Shown here piece after piece: positions 7,250 to 14,086 of a stretch of 37,482 nt of DNA. The position numbers and the translations under genes were made by a program. The stretch covers positions 1 through 37,482 of the forward strand of contig CAYRHN010000025.1 of NCBI GenBank assembly GCA_964424115.1. The letters are read 5' to 3'. The notes under the pieces were generated by a model that was not told where the DNA came from, searched no databases, and saw only the letters and a list, made by a program, of their open reading frames with translations. Source of the DNA: CAYRHN01 sp964424115. Its GTDB lineage: Bacteria > Chloroflexota > Anaerolineae > Anaerolineales > Anaerolineaceae. Position 1 is the stretch's first letter; every line of letters starts with the position of its first letter.

Positions 7250-8653
7250 TTACCTCCCCATCGAGAAGGAACCCCCGCTCATCGAAGTGAGGGTGGTCGG
7301 CGGGTTGAGCACCACCAGGTCGTCCACCTGGATGTCGCCGCTCAGCACCTGGCTGTATGTATCGGAAGAAACGCCGATGGTGATCTCCATCGGGGTGGGC
7401 ACGTTGTTCTTTAAGATATAGACCACCCGCGCGCCGTTGCGCAGGCGCACGGCCCGGTTGGGCACCATGATCACGTTCTTGACCTCTTCCACCTGGATAT
7501 TGACCGCGGCGGTCATGCCGGGCAGCACGCTGGCGTCGGGGTCTTGCAGTTCCACGGTGACGACGAAGTTGACCACGCCGGCCACGTTGGTGCCGACCGT
7601 GCCGACTTCCACCACCGTACCCGTGTAGGTCTTATCGGGGATGGCGTCGAAGCTCACGCTGACCGGCATGCCGGTGTGGATGCGGTTGATGTCCACTTCG
7701 GCCATCTGCGCGTCCACCAGCAGGCGCGAGAGATCGTCCAGGCGGAAGGCAGCCGAGCCGGGAGCGGCCTGGTCGCCGGGCATCACGTTCAGCTCGGTGA
7801 TGGTTCCGGCGAAGGGGGCGCGGATGGCGGAGGCCTTCATCCCGGCCTCGATGGCGGTGATGCGCGCCTGGGCGGCAGCGATGTCGTCGGCGGGCGCGCC
7901 GTCCTTCAGGCGCTCCCAGTTGCGCTGGGCGTCCTTCAATTTGGCCTCGGCCAGGGTCACCTGCGCGTCGGCCTCCTGGATCTCCTGCGCGTCAGGCGCG
8001 CCGAGCATCCAGTTCAGGTTGGAAAGGGCCCGGTCGCGGGCGGCCTTGGCGTCCGCCAGGTTGCTGGCGGCCACGGCGCGGCGGGTGTCGTCCTCGGGGC
8101 GGTCCTTCACCTCGTCATAGGCGTCCTGCATGCGTTTCACTTTATCCTCAGCCAGGGTCAGCGTGGCGCGGGCGGCTTCCAGGTTGGCCTCGCTGGCGCG
8201 GGAGCGATTCTTGTCGGCGCGGGTCTCTTTGGCGTCGTCCAGCACCTTTTGGGCCTGGATCACCGCCAGGTAGGCCTGGGCGGAGGGAGTGTCGGAGTTG
8301 AGCAGGTCGTCCAGGGCCTTTCGCGCGCTGACCAGGTCGGACTCGGCCAGGATCAGCGACTGGGGCAGGCTGGTCTTATCCAGCTCGGCCAGCACCTGGT
8401 CGGCGGTCACCAGCTCGCCGGCCTGGACGTTCACGCTCTGCACCTTGCCGGTAGTCTGCCAGGTGAGCACGGCGGTCTGGTTGGAACGCACACTGCCGGT
8501 GGCGCCCACCACGGCCTGCAGGTCGCCGCGCGCCACCGCTTCGGTGGTGTACTGGGCGGCGCCGGCGGTGTTATCGGCGGTCAGGCGGCGGATCACGATA
8601 AAGCCGCCCACCAGGACGGCCAGGACAAGAAGGACGGTAAGGAAACGCTTCAT
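7250..8653 (-). CDS. MacA-like efflux adaptor (HlyD/RND membrane fusion protein family)
   Basis: A 467-residue membrane-anchored adaptor, first gene of the operon. It has an N-terminal anchor (residues 3-24, FLTVLLVLAVLVGGFIVI), a split biotinyl-lipoyl domain (about 55-100 and again near 275-300), and between them a long coiled-coil hairpin of about 160 residues rich in A, L, E, K and R. A beta-barrel and membrane-proximal domain follow (about 310-450). The family links an ABC permease to an export path. In a single-membrane bacterium it would act outside the membrane without a TolC partner, as YknX does in Bacillus; that is inference. Only 2 bases separate it from the ATPase gene. Confidence 0.9.
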   Translation of the reverse strand: MKRFLTVLLVLAVLVGGFIVIRRLTADNTAGAAQYTTEAVARGDLQAVVGATGSVRSNQTAVLTWQTTGKVQSVNVQAGELVTADQVLAELDKTSLPQSLILAESDLVSARKALDDLLNSDTPSAQAYLAVIQAQKVLDDAKETRADKNRSRASEANLEAARATLTLAEDKVKRMQDAYDEVKDRPEDDTRRAVAASNLADAKAARDRALSNLNWMLGAPDAQEIQEADAQVTLAEAKLKDAQRNWERLKDGAPADDIAAAQARITAIEAGMKASAIRAPFAGTITELNVMPGDQAAPGSAAFRLDDLSRLLVDAQMAEVDINRIHTGMPVSVSFDAIPDKTYTGTVVEVGTVGTNVAGVVNFVVTVELQDPDASVLPGMTAAVNIQVEEVKNVIMVPNRAVRLRNGARVVYILKNNVPTPMEITIGVSSDTYSQVLSGDIQVDDLVVLNPPTTLTSMSGGSFSMGR

Positions 8654-8692
8654 GGGTAATACCTTTCCATTATCATTCGAAAATCTGGGTCA

Positions 8693-8720
8693 ATCATACC
8701 ATTAAGGGTATTTTTTTCAA
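8693..8720 (-). promoter_or_regulatory. Promoter of the ABC efflux operon
   Basis: Read on the minus strand: TTGAAA (8720-8715) and TATGAT (8698-8693), spacing 16 bp, with transcription starting near 8686 and about 33 bases before the adaptor start at 8653. AAAGG lies 8 bases before the ATG. Confidence 0.6.
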
Positions 8721-8743
8721 CCTGGATAATCTTAATCGATGAA

Positions 8744-8761
8744 TGTGAAGTGAGTGTGAAG
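8744..8761. promoter_or_regulatory. Direct repeat, candidate operator between divergent promoters
   Basis: TGTGAAG occurs at 8744-8750 and again at 8755-8761, one helical turn (11 bp) apart. It sits between the -35 of the efflux operon and the -35 of the gene at 8837. Direct repeats at about 11 bp are typical of OmpR/PhoB-type response regulators. No regulator gene is seen nearby. Confidence 0.35.
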
Positions 8762-8777
8762 GAATCGGCGATATTGG

Positions 8778-8806
8778 TTGACAGAAGCCCGCCGCTCCTA
8801 TAGAAT
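8778..8806 (+). promoter_or_regulatory. Strong sigma-70-type promoter for the 8837 gene
   Basis: TTGACA (8778-8783), 17 bp, TAGAAT (8801-8806). It is close to consensus and 31 bases before the start codon. Confidence 0.75.
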
Positions 8807-8836
8807 ATTTTTTTATACCAATCATGGAGGAATACA

Positions 8837-9187
8837 ATGTACTATCAAAACAGCAAAACGGTCAGCGGCAGCAACAGCATCGGCACCATGATGAAAGTGA
8901 TCGGCTATATCCTGTACATCCTGGGCTTCATCGCAGGGATCGTGGTCGGATCAACCGGTTCTTCATCCTACTATTATGCGTACACCTCTTCATATAGCTG
9001 GGGAGCAGCGGTCGGCATCTGGGTGGGCGCATTTATTGGCGGGACGAGCTGCCTGGCGCTGGGCGAGATCATCTCCCTGCTGCAAAAGATGGTCAATTTG
9101 AGCGTGCCGCCGGTCTATTATCCGCCCCAACCGCCCTATTCCGCCGCCAACGATATCAGCCAGTATCCCGGCGCGCCGCGGCAATAA
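8837..9187 (+). CDS. Small membrane protein with Pro/Tyr-rich tail, unknown
   Basis: A 116-residue protein with GGAGG 6 bases before ATG 8837. Two hydrophobic segments are visible: about 18-40 (KVIGYILYILGFIAGIVVG) and about 55-82 (WGAAVGIWVGAFIGG onwards). They are separated by a loop rich in Ser and Tyr. The C-terminal 25 residues are rich in Pro and Tyr (PPVYYPPQPPY) and probably disordered. I do not recognise the family. It is divergent from the ABC efflux operon and shares a regulatory spacer with it, so joint control is possible. Confidence 0.7.
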   Translation: MYYQNSKTVSGSNSIGTMMKVIGYILYILGFIAGIVVGSTGSSSYYYAYTSSYSWGAAVGIWVGAFIGGTSCLALGEIISLLQKMVNLSVPPVYYPPQPPYSAANDISQYPGAPRQ

Positions 9188-9274
9188 AGCGAACCTTAAC
9201 CCAGGGTTGCGATCAGCCGCAGGTCGAGTTGAGGGCAGGCAACGCGGGGATCATTTCCTGTTGGATATCCGCCC

Positions 9275-9303
9275 GAAACCCAACAAAGAGAGCGTTGGGT
9301 TTC
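9275..9303 (+). terminator. Hairpin in the spacer after the 8837 gene
   Basis: A perfect 10-bp stem, GAAACCCAAC (9275-9284) with GTTGGGTTTC (9294-9303), and a 9-base loop. It has no T-tract and may be a terminator or a repeat remnant. Confidence 0.4.
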
Positions 9304-9310
9304 ACAGTTC

Positions 9311-9372
9311 GCGTCATTGCGCCAGGGGTGCGCACCGCGCGAGGAGGGCGCCAGCCCGACGCGGCAATCCCC
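9311..9372. repeat. REP-like intergenic element (GTCATTGC type)
   Basis: The segment begins GCGTCATTGCG and ends GACGCGGCAATCCCC, the two halves of a palindromic intergenic repeat type common in environmental bacteria, with a GC-rich centre. Only one copy is seen in this window, so the assignment rests on general knowledge. Confidence 0.4.
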
Positions 9373-9422
9373 ATCCGCTCAACCCAACCTGCGCCTGCGT
9401 TAAGGTGTTTCCAATCCACCTG

Positions 9423-9431
9423 TGATACAAT
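9423..9431 (+). promoter_or_regulatory. Extended -10 promoter giving a (near-)leaderless mRNA
   Basis: TGATACAAT (TGn plus TACAAT at 9426-9431) lies 8 bases before ATG 9440, so transcription would begin within about two bases of the start codon. There is no Shine-Dalgarno before this ATG, which fits a leaderless start. Confidence 0.5.
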
Positions 9432-9439
9432 CTTGACTT

Positions 9440-10753
9440 ATGCAACGCTTTTGGCTCTGGCTGGATCACGCCTGGTGGATCTTCAAGCGCCTGCTGGCGC
9501 TGGTCGTAGTCCTTTTTGCCCTCACCTATTCCATCACCGAGCTGGATCCGCTTGGGCGCGCGCGCGGCTACACCCGCGCGAAAGAATTCGACTTCGTCAA
9601 CTGGACGGTGGACGCGCAGATGCTCAAGCTGAGCATGGGTGCGCTGGATGCCCCGCGCTACATGCGCGACCAGGATCAGGTGGCGCTCGTGCTGGATTAT
9701 ATGAAGACGATCCAGCTGATCAATGCCTATGAGAACGAGCTGGAGCGCATCTACGCCGACCCCAACCTGACCGACAAGGCCGCCCGCGTGGCGGATATCA
9801 CCGCGCTGGAGAAACCCTTCCTGGAACGGCGCGACAAGGAAGCCCCCCTGGCCGAGGCCATCCTGCAGCAGCAGACCAACCAGGCCCTGGCCGGGCTGGG
9901 ATTGACCCTGGGCGGGCAGTCTATCCCACCCCTCATCTACCGCGTCACCCCGCTGCCGATGATGCTGATCATCTCGCCCCGCGACCGCATCGAGACGCTC
10001 GCCACCATCCCGCTGGACGGCGACCTGACCCTGGAGCAGATCGTGGCGATCGAGGATGGGGTGGCCAAGGTGATGAACGTCTCCACCATGATCACCAACA
10101 TCGGCGGGGTGGGGGTCTATCCGCCGATGGTGTACGAGACCAGCGACCTGACCTACCTGGCGCAGACCATTGCCCACGAGTGGGTGCACAATTACCTGAC
10201 CCTCAGCCCCTTCGGCTGGAGCTATTTCGGCACCGGGCAGATGCGTACCGCCAACGAGACGGTGGCCAACCTGGCCGGTAAGGAGATCGCCCGGGTGGTG
10301 CTGGCGCGTTATTATCCCGATTACCTTCCGCCCGAGGAGCCCACCCCCACCGCCACCCCGCAGGTGACGCCCACACCGCAAACCACCCCGCAGCCTACCC
10401 CCCAGCCAACGCCCGAACCGCAGGGTTTTGTCTTCCGCAAGGAAATGCGCATTACGCGCGTGGAGGTGGACCGCCTGCTGGCGGAGGGCAAGGTGGACGA
10501 GGCCGAGGCGTATATGGAAACGCGCCGGCGCGTCTTTTGGGATAACGGCTATCTGATCCGCCGCCTGAACCAGGCTTATTTTGCCTTTTACGGCGCTTAC
10601 GCCGACGATCCCGGCGGGGGCGCCTGGGGAGAGGATCCGGTCGGCCCGGCTGTACGCGCCCTGCGCGCCAAATCCTCCTCGCTGGCCGATTTCTTCAACC
10701 GTCTGCGCTGGATCACCAATTTTGGGGACCTGCAAAACGCTGCCGGCCAATAA
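9440..10753 (+). CDS. Membrane-anchored putative HEXXH metallopeptidase
   Basis: A 437-residue protein. One N-terminal membrane helix (about 13-31, WWIFKRLLALVVVLFALTY) places the rest outside. A candidate zinc site is clear: AHEWVHNYL, with HEWVH at 246-250, followed 23 residues later by NETVANLAGKE (Glu 273), the spacing of a gluzincin third ligand. A Pro/Thr linker rich in PTP repeats (about 297-330) precedes a helical C-terminal part ending near AGQ. I cannot name the family; a membrane-bound zinc peptidase is the best inference. The start is set by an extended -10 just upstream (leaderless). A palindromic repeat begins 5 bases after the stop. Confidence 0.7.
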   Translation: MQRFWLWLDHAWWIFKRLLALVVVLFALTYSITELDPLGRARGYTRAKEFDFVNWTVDAQMLKLSMGALDAPRYMRDQDQVALVLDYMKTIQLINAYENELERIYADPNLTDKAARVADITALEKPFLERRDKEAPLAEAILQQQTNQALAGLGLTLGGQSIPPLIYRVTPLPMMLIISPRDRIETLATIPLDGDLTLEQIVAIEDGVAKVMNVSTMITNIGGVGVYPPMVYETSDLTYLAQTIAHEWVHNYLTLSPFGWSYFGTGQMRTANETVANLAGKEIARVVLARYYPDYLPPEEPTPTATPQVTPTPQTTPQPTPQPTPEPQGFVFRKEMRITRVEVDRLLAEGKVDEAEAYMETRRRVFWDNGYLIRRLNQAYFAFYGAYADDPGGGAWGEDPVGPAVRALRAKSSSLADFFNRLRWITNFGDLQNAAGQ

Positions 10754-10757
10754 GAGA

Positions 10758-11137
10758 TTTAACCACAGATAAACACTGATGAACACAGATAATATTTGTT
10801 AAATTCACATCTGTGTTTATCCAAACTTATCTGTTTTCATCTGTGGTAAAGGTTTTTGAATCCCCATCCATAAAAGATTTAACCACAGATAAACGCAGAT
10901 GGACACAGATAAAAGCAAATAATATTCTTAAAATTCTTATCTGAGTTTATCCGCTCTTATCCGTGTTTATCTGTGGTAAAGGTTTTTAAAATCCCCATCC
11001 ATAAAAGATTTAACCACAGATAAACGCAGATGGACACAGATAAAAGCAAATAATATTCTTAAAATTCTTATCTGTGTTCATCCGCTCTTATCCGTGTTTA
11101 TCTGTGGTTAATATCCCAATGCGTTTGTCTGTGGTTA
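10758..11137. repeat. Three tandem palindromic repeats (AACCACAGATAAAC family)
   Basis: Units lie at 10758-10850, 10878-10980 and 11009-11110, with a partial one near 11126-11137. Each begins TTTAACCACAGATAAAC and ends in its inverted form (TTATCTGTGGTAAA), so each RNA copy can fold into a hairpin of about 100 nt. Units 2 and 3 are nearly identical (131-bp period). The unit spacers contain AAATCCCCATCC, which resembles the 3' end of the adjacent zinc-ribbon gene. Related single copies occur at 18971 and 21196. No gene is seen in this stretch. Confidence 0.85.
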
Positions 11138-11524
11138 AAATCCCAAATCCCCATCATCCGGCATAGAGGAGGCCAGGCCGGGCATGTCGTTTTCGATCCC
11201 GTCCGGGTCCTGCCCGGATTCCAACCGCCCCACCACCTCATCGAAGTCAGGGCCCAGGTCCTCGCCAGATTCCTTACCCATCTCGCGCATCATTTTCCCC
11301 AGGGCGCGCGGGTCTTCGTCCAGCCCGGACAGCGCGGAGGGGTCGGCCAGGCGGTCCAGGCGGCTTTCCTCCGAGCGTGCCACGCGGATGCGGTTGATCC
11401 GCCGGCGCACGTTACTGCCGGCGCAGCGCGGGCAGACGACCGGCTTCACGCCGTATTCGCTGTAGCTCATTTGCAGATCGAATTTCTTGTGGCAGTCCAG
11501 GCAGATATAATCGTAGATAGGCAT
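11135..11524 (-). CDS. FmdB-type zinc ribbon protein
   Basis: A 129-residue protein. The first 45 residues match the FmdB/CxxC_CxxC regulatory family: it begins MPIYDYICLDCHKKF, with zinc ligands C8, C11, C31 and C34. The rest (about 50-129) is acidic and probably disordered, with an unusual run of Asp/Glu/Gly at the C-terminus. FmdB-like proteins have been proposed as regulators; their real function is unsettled. The gene diverges from gmk and shares its -10 region. Its stop codon falls at the very edge of the repeat cluster, in TTAACCACAG on its coding strand. Confidence 0.85.
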   Translation of the reverse strand: MPIYDYICLDCHKKFDLQMSYSEYGVKPVVCPRCAGSNVRRRINRIRVARSEESRLDRLADPSALSGLDEDPRALGKMMREMGKESGEDLGPDFDEVVGRLESGQDPDGIENDMPGLASSMPDDGDLGF

Positions 11525-11564
11525 CGGATAGGCTCACTTTTCACGTCTCACATTTTGCGTTTTC

Positions 11565-11574
11565 GATTATAATC
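11565..11574. promoter_or_regulatory. Palindromic -10 element shared by divergent genes
   Basis: GATTATAATC is a perfect palindrome that offers TATAAT on both strands (plus 11568-11573; minus 11571-11566). On the plus strand it lies 7 bases before the gmk ATG at 11581, implying a leaderless gmk mRNA. On the minus strand it gives a leader of about 35 bases for the zinc-ribbon gene. No good -35 is apparent on either side. Confidence 0.55.
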
Positions 11575-11580
11575 GTTCTT

Positions 11581-12216
11581 ATGGATTCAGTCGACCCGAT
11601 AAATTTTGATGTATACCACCCGCAGCCGCTGCTGGTGGTCATCTCCGGGCCTTCGGGGGTGGGAAAAGATGCCGTGCTGCAGCTGCTCAAGCGGCGGCAG
11701 CGTTCTTTGTCTTTCGTGGTGACTGCCACCGACCGCCCCCCGCGTCCCGGCGAAGTGCATGGGGTGGATTATTTCTTCGTCAACCACGCGGAATTTGAGC
11801 GCATGATCCAGGCGGGAGAATTGCTGGAATGGGCGCTGGTCTACGACCAATACAAGGGCGTGCCCAAAGAACAGGTGCGCAGCGCGCTGGCCAGCGGCAA
11901 GGATGTGGTCATGCGCGTGGATGTGCAGGGCGCAGCCCGCATGCGCGAGGTATATCCCGACGCGCTGCTGATCTTCCTGGTGCCCGGGAGCGAGGCCGAA
12001 TGGTATAAGCGTTTGCTGGAGCGCGCCACCGAAACCGAGGAAAGCCTGCGCTTGCGCGTCAGCACCGCATGGGAGGAATTGAAACGCATCGACATTTTCG
12101 ATTACGTGGTTGTCAACGCCCAGGACCGCCTGAGCGAGGCGGTGGACGTGATCGAGCATATCATTGAAGCTGAACATCACCGCATTCCGCCGCGCTGCAT
12201 CGCCAACCAGTTGTAG
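11581..12216 (+). CDS. gmk: Guanylate kinase
   Basis: A 211-residue GMP kinase (GMP + ATP to GDP + ADP) of purine nucleotide metabolism, cytoplasmic. The P-loop is GPSGVGKD (residues 23-30); most guanylate kinases have GT after the lysine where this one has DA. The GMP-binding segment TATDRPPRPGEVHGVDYFF, the EWA motif, VDVQGA and the lid Arg-rich region (RLLERATETEESLRLRV) are all present. The usual GNYYGT segment reads DQYKGVP, a small departure. The start is probably leaderless (TATAAT 7 bases upstream, no Shine-Dalgarno). The permease gene follows after 12 bp and is probably cotranscribed. Confidence 0.85.
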   Translation: MDSVDPINFDVYHPQPLLVVISGPSGVGKDAVLQLLKRRQRSLSFVVTATDRPPRPGEVHGVDYFFVNHAEFERMIQAGELLEWALVYDQYKGVPKEQVRSALASGKDVVMRVDVQGAARMREVYPDALLIFLVPGSEAEWYKRLLERATETEESLRLRVSTAWEELKRIDIFDYVVVNAQDRLSEAVDVIEHIIEAEHHRIPPRCIANQL

Positions 12217-12228
12217 GCGGGGCTGCCC

Positions 12229-13878
12229 TTGGAAACCGTGATCGCGTTTCTGCGCGGCAATCCGCTGCTGCTGTTGTTCCTGGTGGCCGGGATCGGCTAC
12301 CCGCTGGGGCGTATTCGCATCCTCGGCGCGCGGATGGGCGTGGCGGCGGTGTTGTTCACCGGCCTGGCCGTTGGGGCGCTGGACCCGGATCTGAAGTTGC
12401 CTGAGATCGTTTATATCCTGGGCCTGGTACTGTTCGTCTATAACATCGGCTTGAGCAGCGGCACGCTGTTTTTTTCCAATTTCCTGCGTACCGGCTGGCG
12501 CTACAACCTGCTGGGCCTGGGCGGATTGCTGCTGGCGGCCGGGTTGACCCTGGCGGCCGCGCGCTGGTTGGGGTTTGATCCGGGCCAGGCGGCAGGCATG
12601 TTCACCGGCAGCACCACCAACACCCCGGCCCTGGCAGGGGTGCTGGAGTATCTGAACCGCAGCCTGCCGCCCGACGCAGCCGTTCAGGCGCAAAGCGCCC
12701 CGGTGATCGCCTATTCGCTTACCTATCCGATGGGGGTGATGGCGATGATCCTGACCGCCAATGCCCTGCGCCGCTTGTGGAAGGTCAATTTTGCCGAGGA
12801 TGCCCACCGGGCCAGGAACCTGGTGCCGGGATTGGAACCGCTGGTCAGCCAGACCATTCGGGTTCAGCGCAGCGGGGACGAGAGGGTGCAAGCCCTGGTG
12901 CGCGACCACGATTGGACGCTGATCATTGGGCGGGTGCGGCGCGGAGACGACCTCTGGCTGGCGAACGGCTCGACCGTCTTCCAGCCCGGTGACCTGGTCA
13001 ATTTGGTGGGAACCCAGAGCGAGATCGACCGCGCGGCTGAATTCCTGGGCGAGATCGCCCCCGAGCGCCTGGACGCCGACCTGAATAAATACGACAAACG
13101 GCGCATGATCGTCTCGAATGCGCATGCCGCTGGGCGGCGCCTGGCGGAGCTGGAGCTGTTCACCCGTTACCAGGCCACGATCACCCGCCTGCGCCGGGGC
13201 GACGTGGAGTTCACCCCGCGCGGCGACACGATCCTGTACCTGGGAGACCAGTTGATGGTCGTGGCGCCGTACGAGCAATATGATTCACTGAGCGTCTTGC
13301 TGGGTGACTCGCTCCGCGCGGCCAGCGAGGTGGATATTCTGACCTTTTCGCTGGGGATCGCTCTGGGGGTCCTGGTGGGGATGATCCCCTTCCCGCTGCC
13401 GGGCGGGGTGGTCATCCGCCTGGGCACGGCCGGGGGGCCGCTGCTGGTGGCCTTGCTGTTGGGGGCAGTGGGGCGGCTCGGCCCGATGGTCTTCACCATC
13501 CCCTATTCTGCCGACCAAACCCTGCGCCAGATTGGGTTGGTCATGTTCCTGGCGGGTGTGGGCACCCGTTCCGGGTATGATTTCTTTATCACGCTCACCC
13601 AGGGTGGGGGCCTGTCGGTCTTTCTGTGCGGCATGCTGATCACTGCGCTGGTCACCGTCGCGGTCCTGGCGGTGGGGTACCGCTGGATGTGCATTCCCTT
13701 CGGGGTGATGCTGGGGGTCGTGGCGGGCATGCAGACGCAGACGGCGGTGTTGAGCTTTGGGCTGGAACAGGCGGAGAATGAATTGCCCAACGCGGGTTAT
13801 GCGCTGGTCTATCCGCTGGCGATGATCCTGAAGATCATCCTGGCGCAGGGGATCGTTATCTTGTTGTCGGCATCGTAA
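12229..13878 (+). CDS. AspT/YidE-type membrane transporter with RCK_C domains
   Basis: A 549-residue integral membrane protein, the usual length of the AspT/YidE/YbjL family. An N-terminal block of about five helices contains the family motif GSTTNTPALAG (about 126-136). Two cytoplasmic TrkA-C (RCK_C) domains follow (about 205-375), and then a second helical block (about 360-549) with the matching motif region GMQTQTAVL. AspT itself exchanges aspartate for alanine; most family members are of unknown substrate. The start is uncertain: TTG 12229 (used here) or GTG 12238, neither with a strong Shine-Dalgarno. It follows gmk by 12 bp. Confidence 0.85.
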   Translation: METVIAFLRGNPLLLLFLVAGIGYPLGRIRILGARMGVAAVLFTGLAVGALDPDLKLPEIVYILGLVLFVYNIGLSSGTLFFSNFLRTGWRYNLLGLGGLLLAAGLTLAAARWLGFDPGQAAGMFTGSTTNTPALAGVLEYLNRSLPPDAAVQAQSAPVIAYSLTYPMGVMAMILTANALRRLWKVNFAEDAHRARNLVPGLEPLVSQTIRVQRSGDERVQALVRDHDWTLIIGRVRRGDDLWLANGSTVFQPGDLVNLVGTQSEIDRAAEFLGEIAPERLDADLNKYDKRRMIVSNAHAAGRRLAELELFTRYQATITRLRRGDVEFTPRGDTILYLGDQLMVVAPYEQYDSLSVLLGDSLRAASEVDILTFSLGIALGVLVGMIPFPLPGGVVIRLGTAGGPLLVALLLGAVGRLGPMVFTIPYSADQTLRQIGLVMFLAGVGTRSGYDFFITLTQGGGLSVFLCGMLITALVTVAVLAVGYRWMCIPFGVMLGVVAGMQTQTAVLSFGLEQAENELPNAGYALVYPLAMILKIILAQGIVILLSAS

Positions 13879-13888
13879 TCGCCACGCC

Positions 13889-13947
13889 GTAGAGGCGCCA
13901 CGCCTTGGTGAATCAGAGGGTAACAGACGCAGCGGAGTGGCGCCTGC
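13889..13947 (-). repeat. 59-bp palindromic repeat, copy 1 (GGCGCCAC family)
   Basis: The ends GGCGCCAC and GTGGCGCC are inverted. Read on the minus strand it aligns along its whole length with the copies at 27641-27699 and 27730-27787, including TTACCCTCT and TGATTCA blocks in the centre. It lies 10 bases after the permease stop. Confidence 0.7.
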
Positions 13948-14001
13948 AAATCCCGCACCCTCCCTCTACACAAAACCGCCATACGTGTGCCTCAGTTTTC
14001 C

Positions 14002-14031
14002 TTGACGGTTTCTCCCGGTTGCTCCTATAAT
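14002..14031 (+). promoter_or_regulatory. Promoter of the subtilase gene
   Basis: TTGACG (14002-14007), 18 bp, TATAAT (14026-14031), about 55 bases before the start codon. Confidence 0.65.
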
Positions 14032-14086
14032 AATTACGCACCATTCTCGAATTCAAAATCCCACCCATCTCCCCATAGGAGGAACC

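Noticed and set aside
10758..11137. Possible CRISPR array
   Set aside because: Only three long units, each itself a palindrome, with near-identical spacers and no cas genes.
11587..13278. 563-residue antisense ORF across gmk and the permease
   Set aside because: Low-complexity Q/H/R-rich shadow of two well-supported genes.
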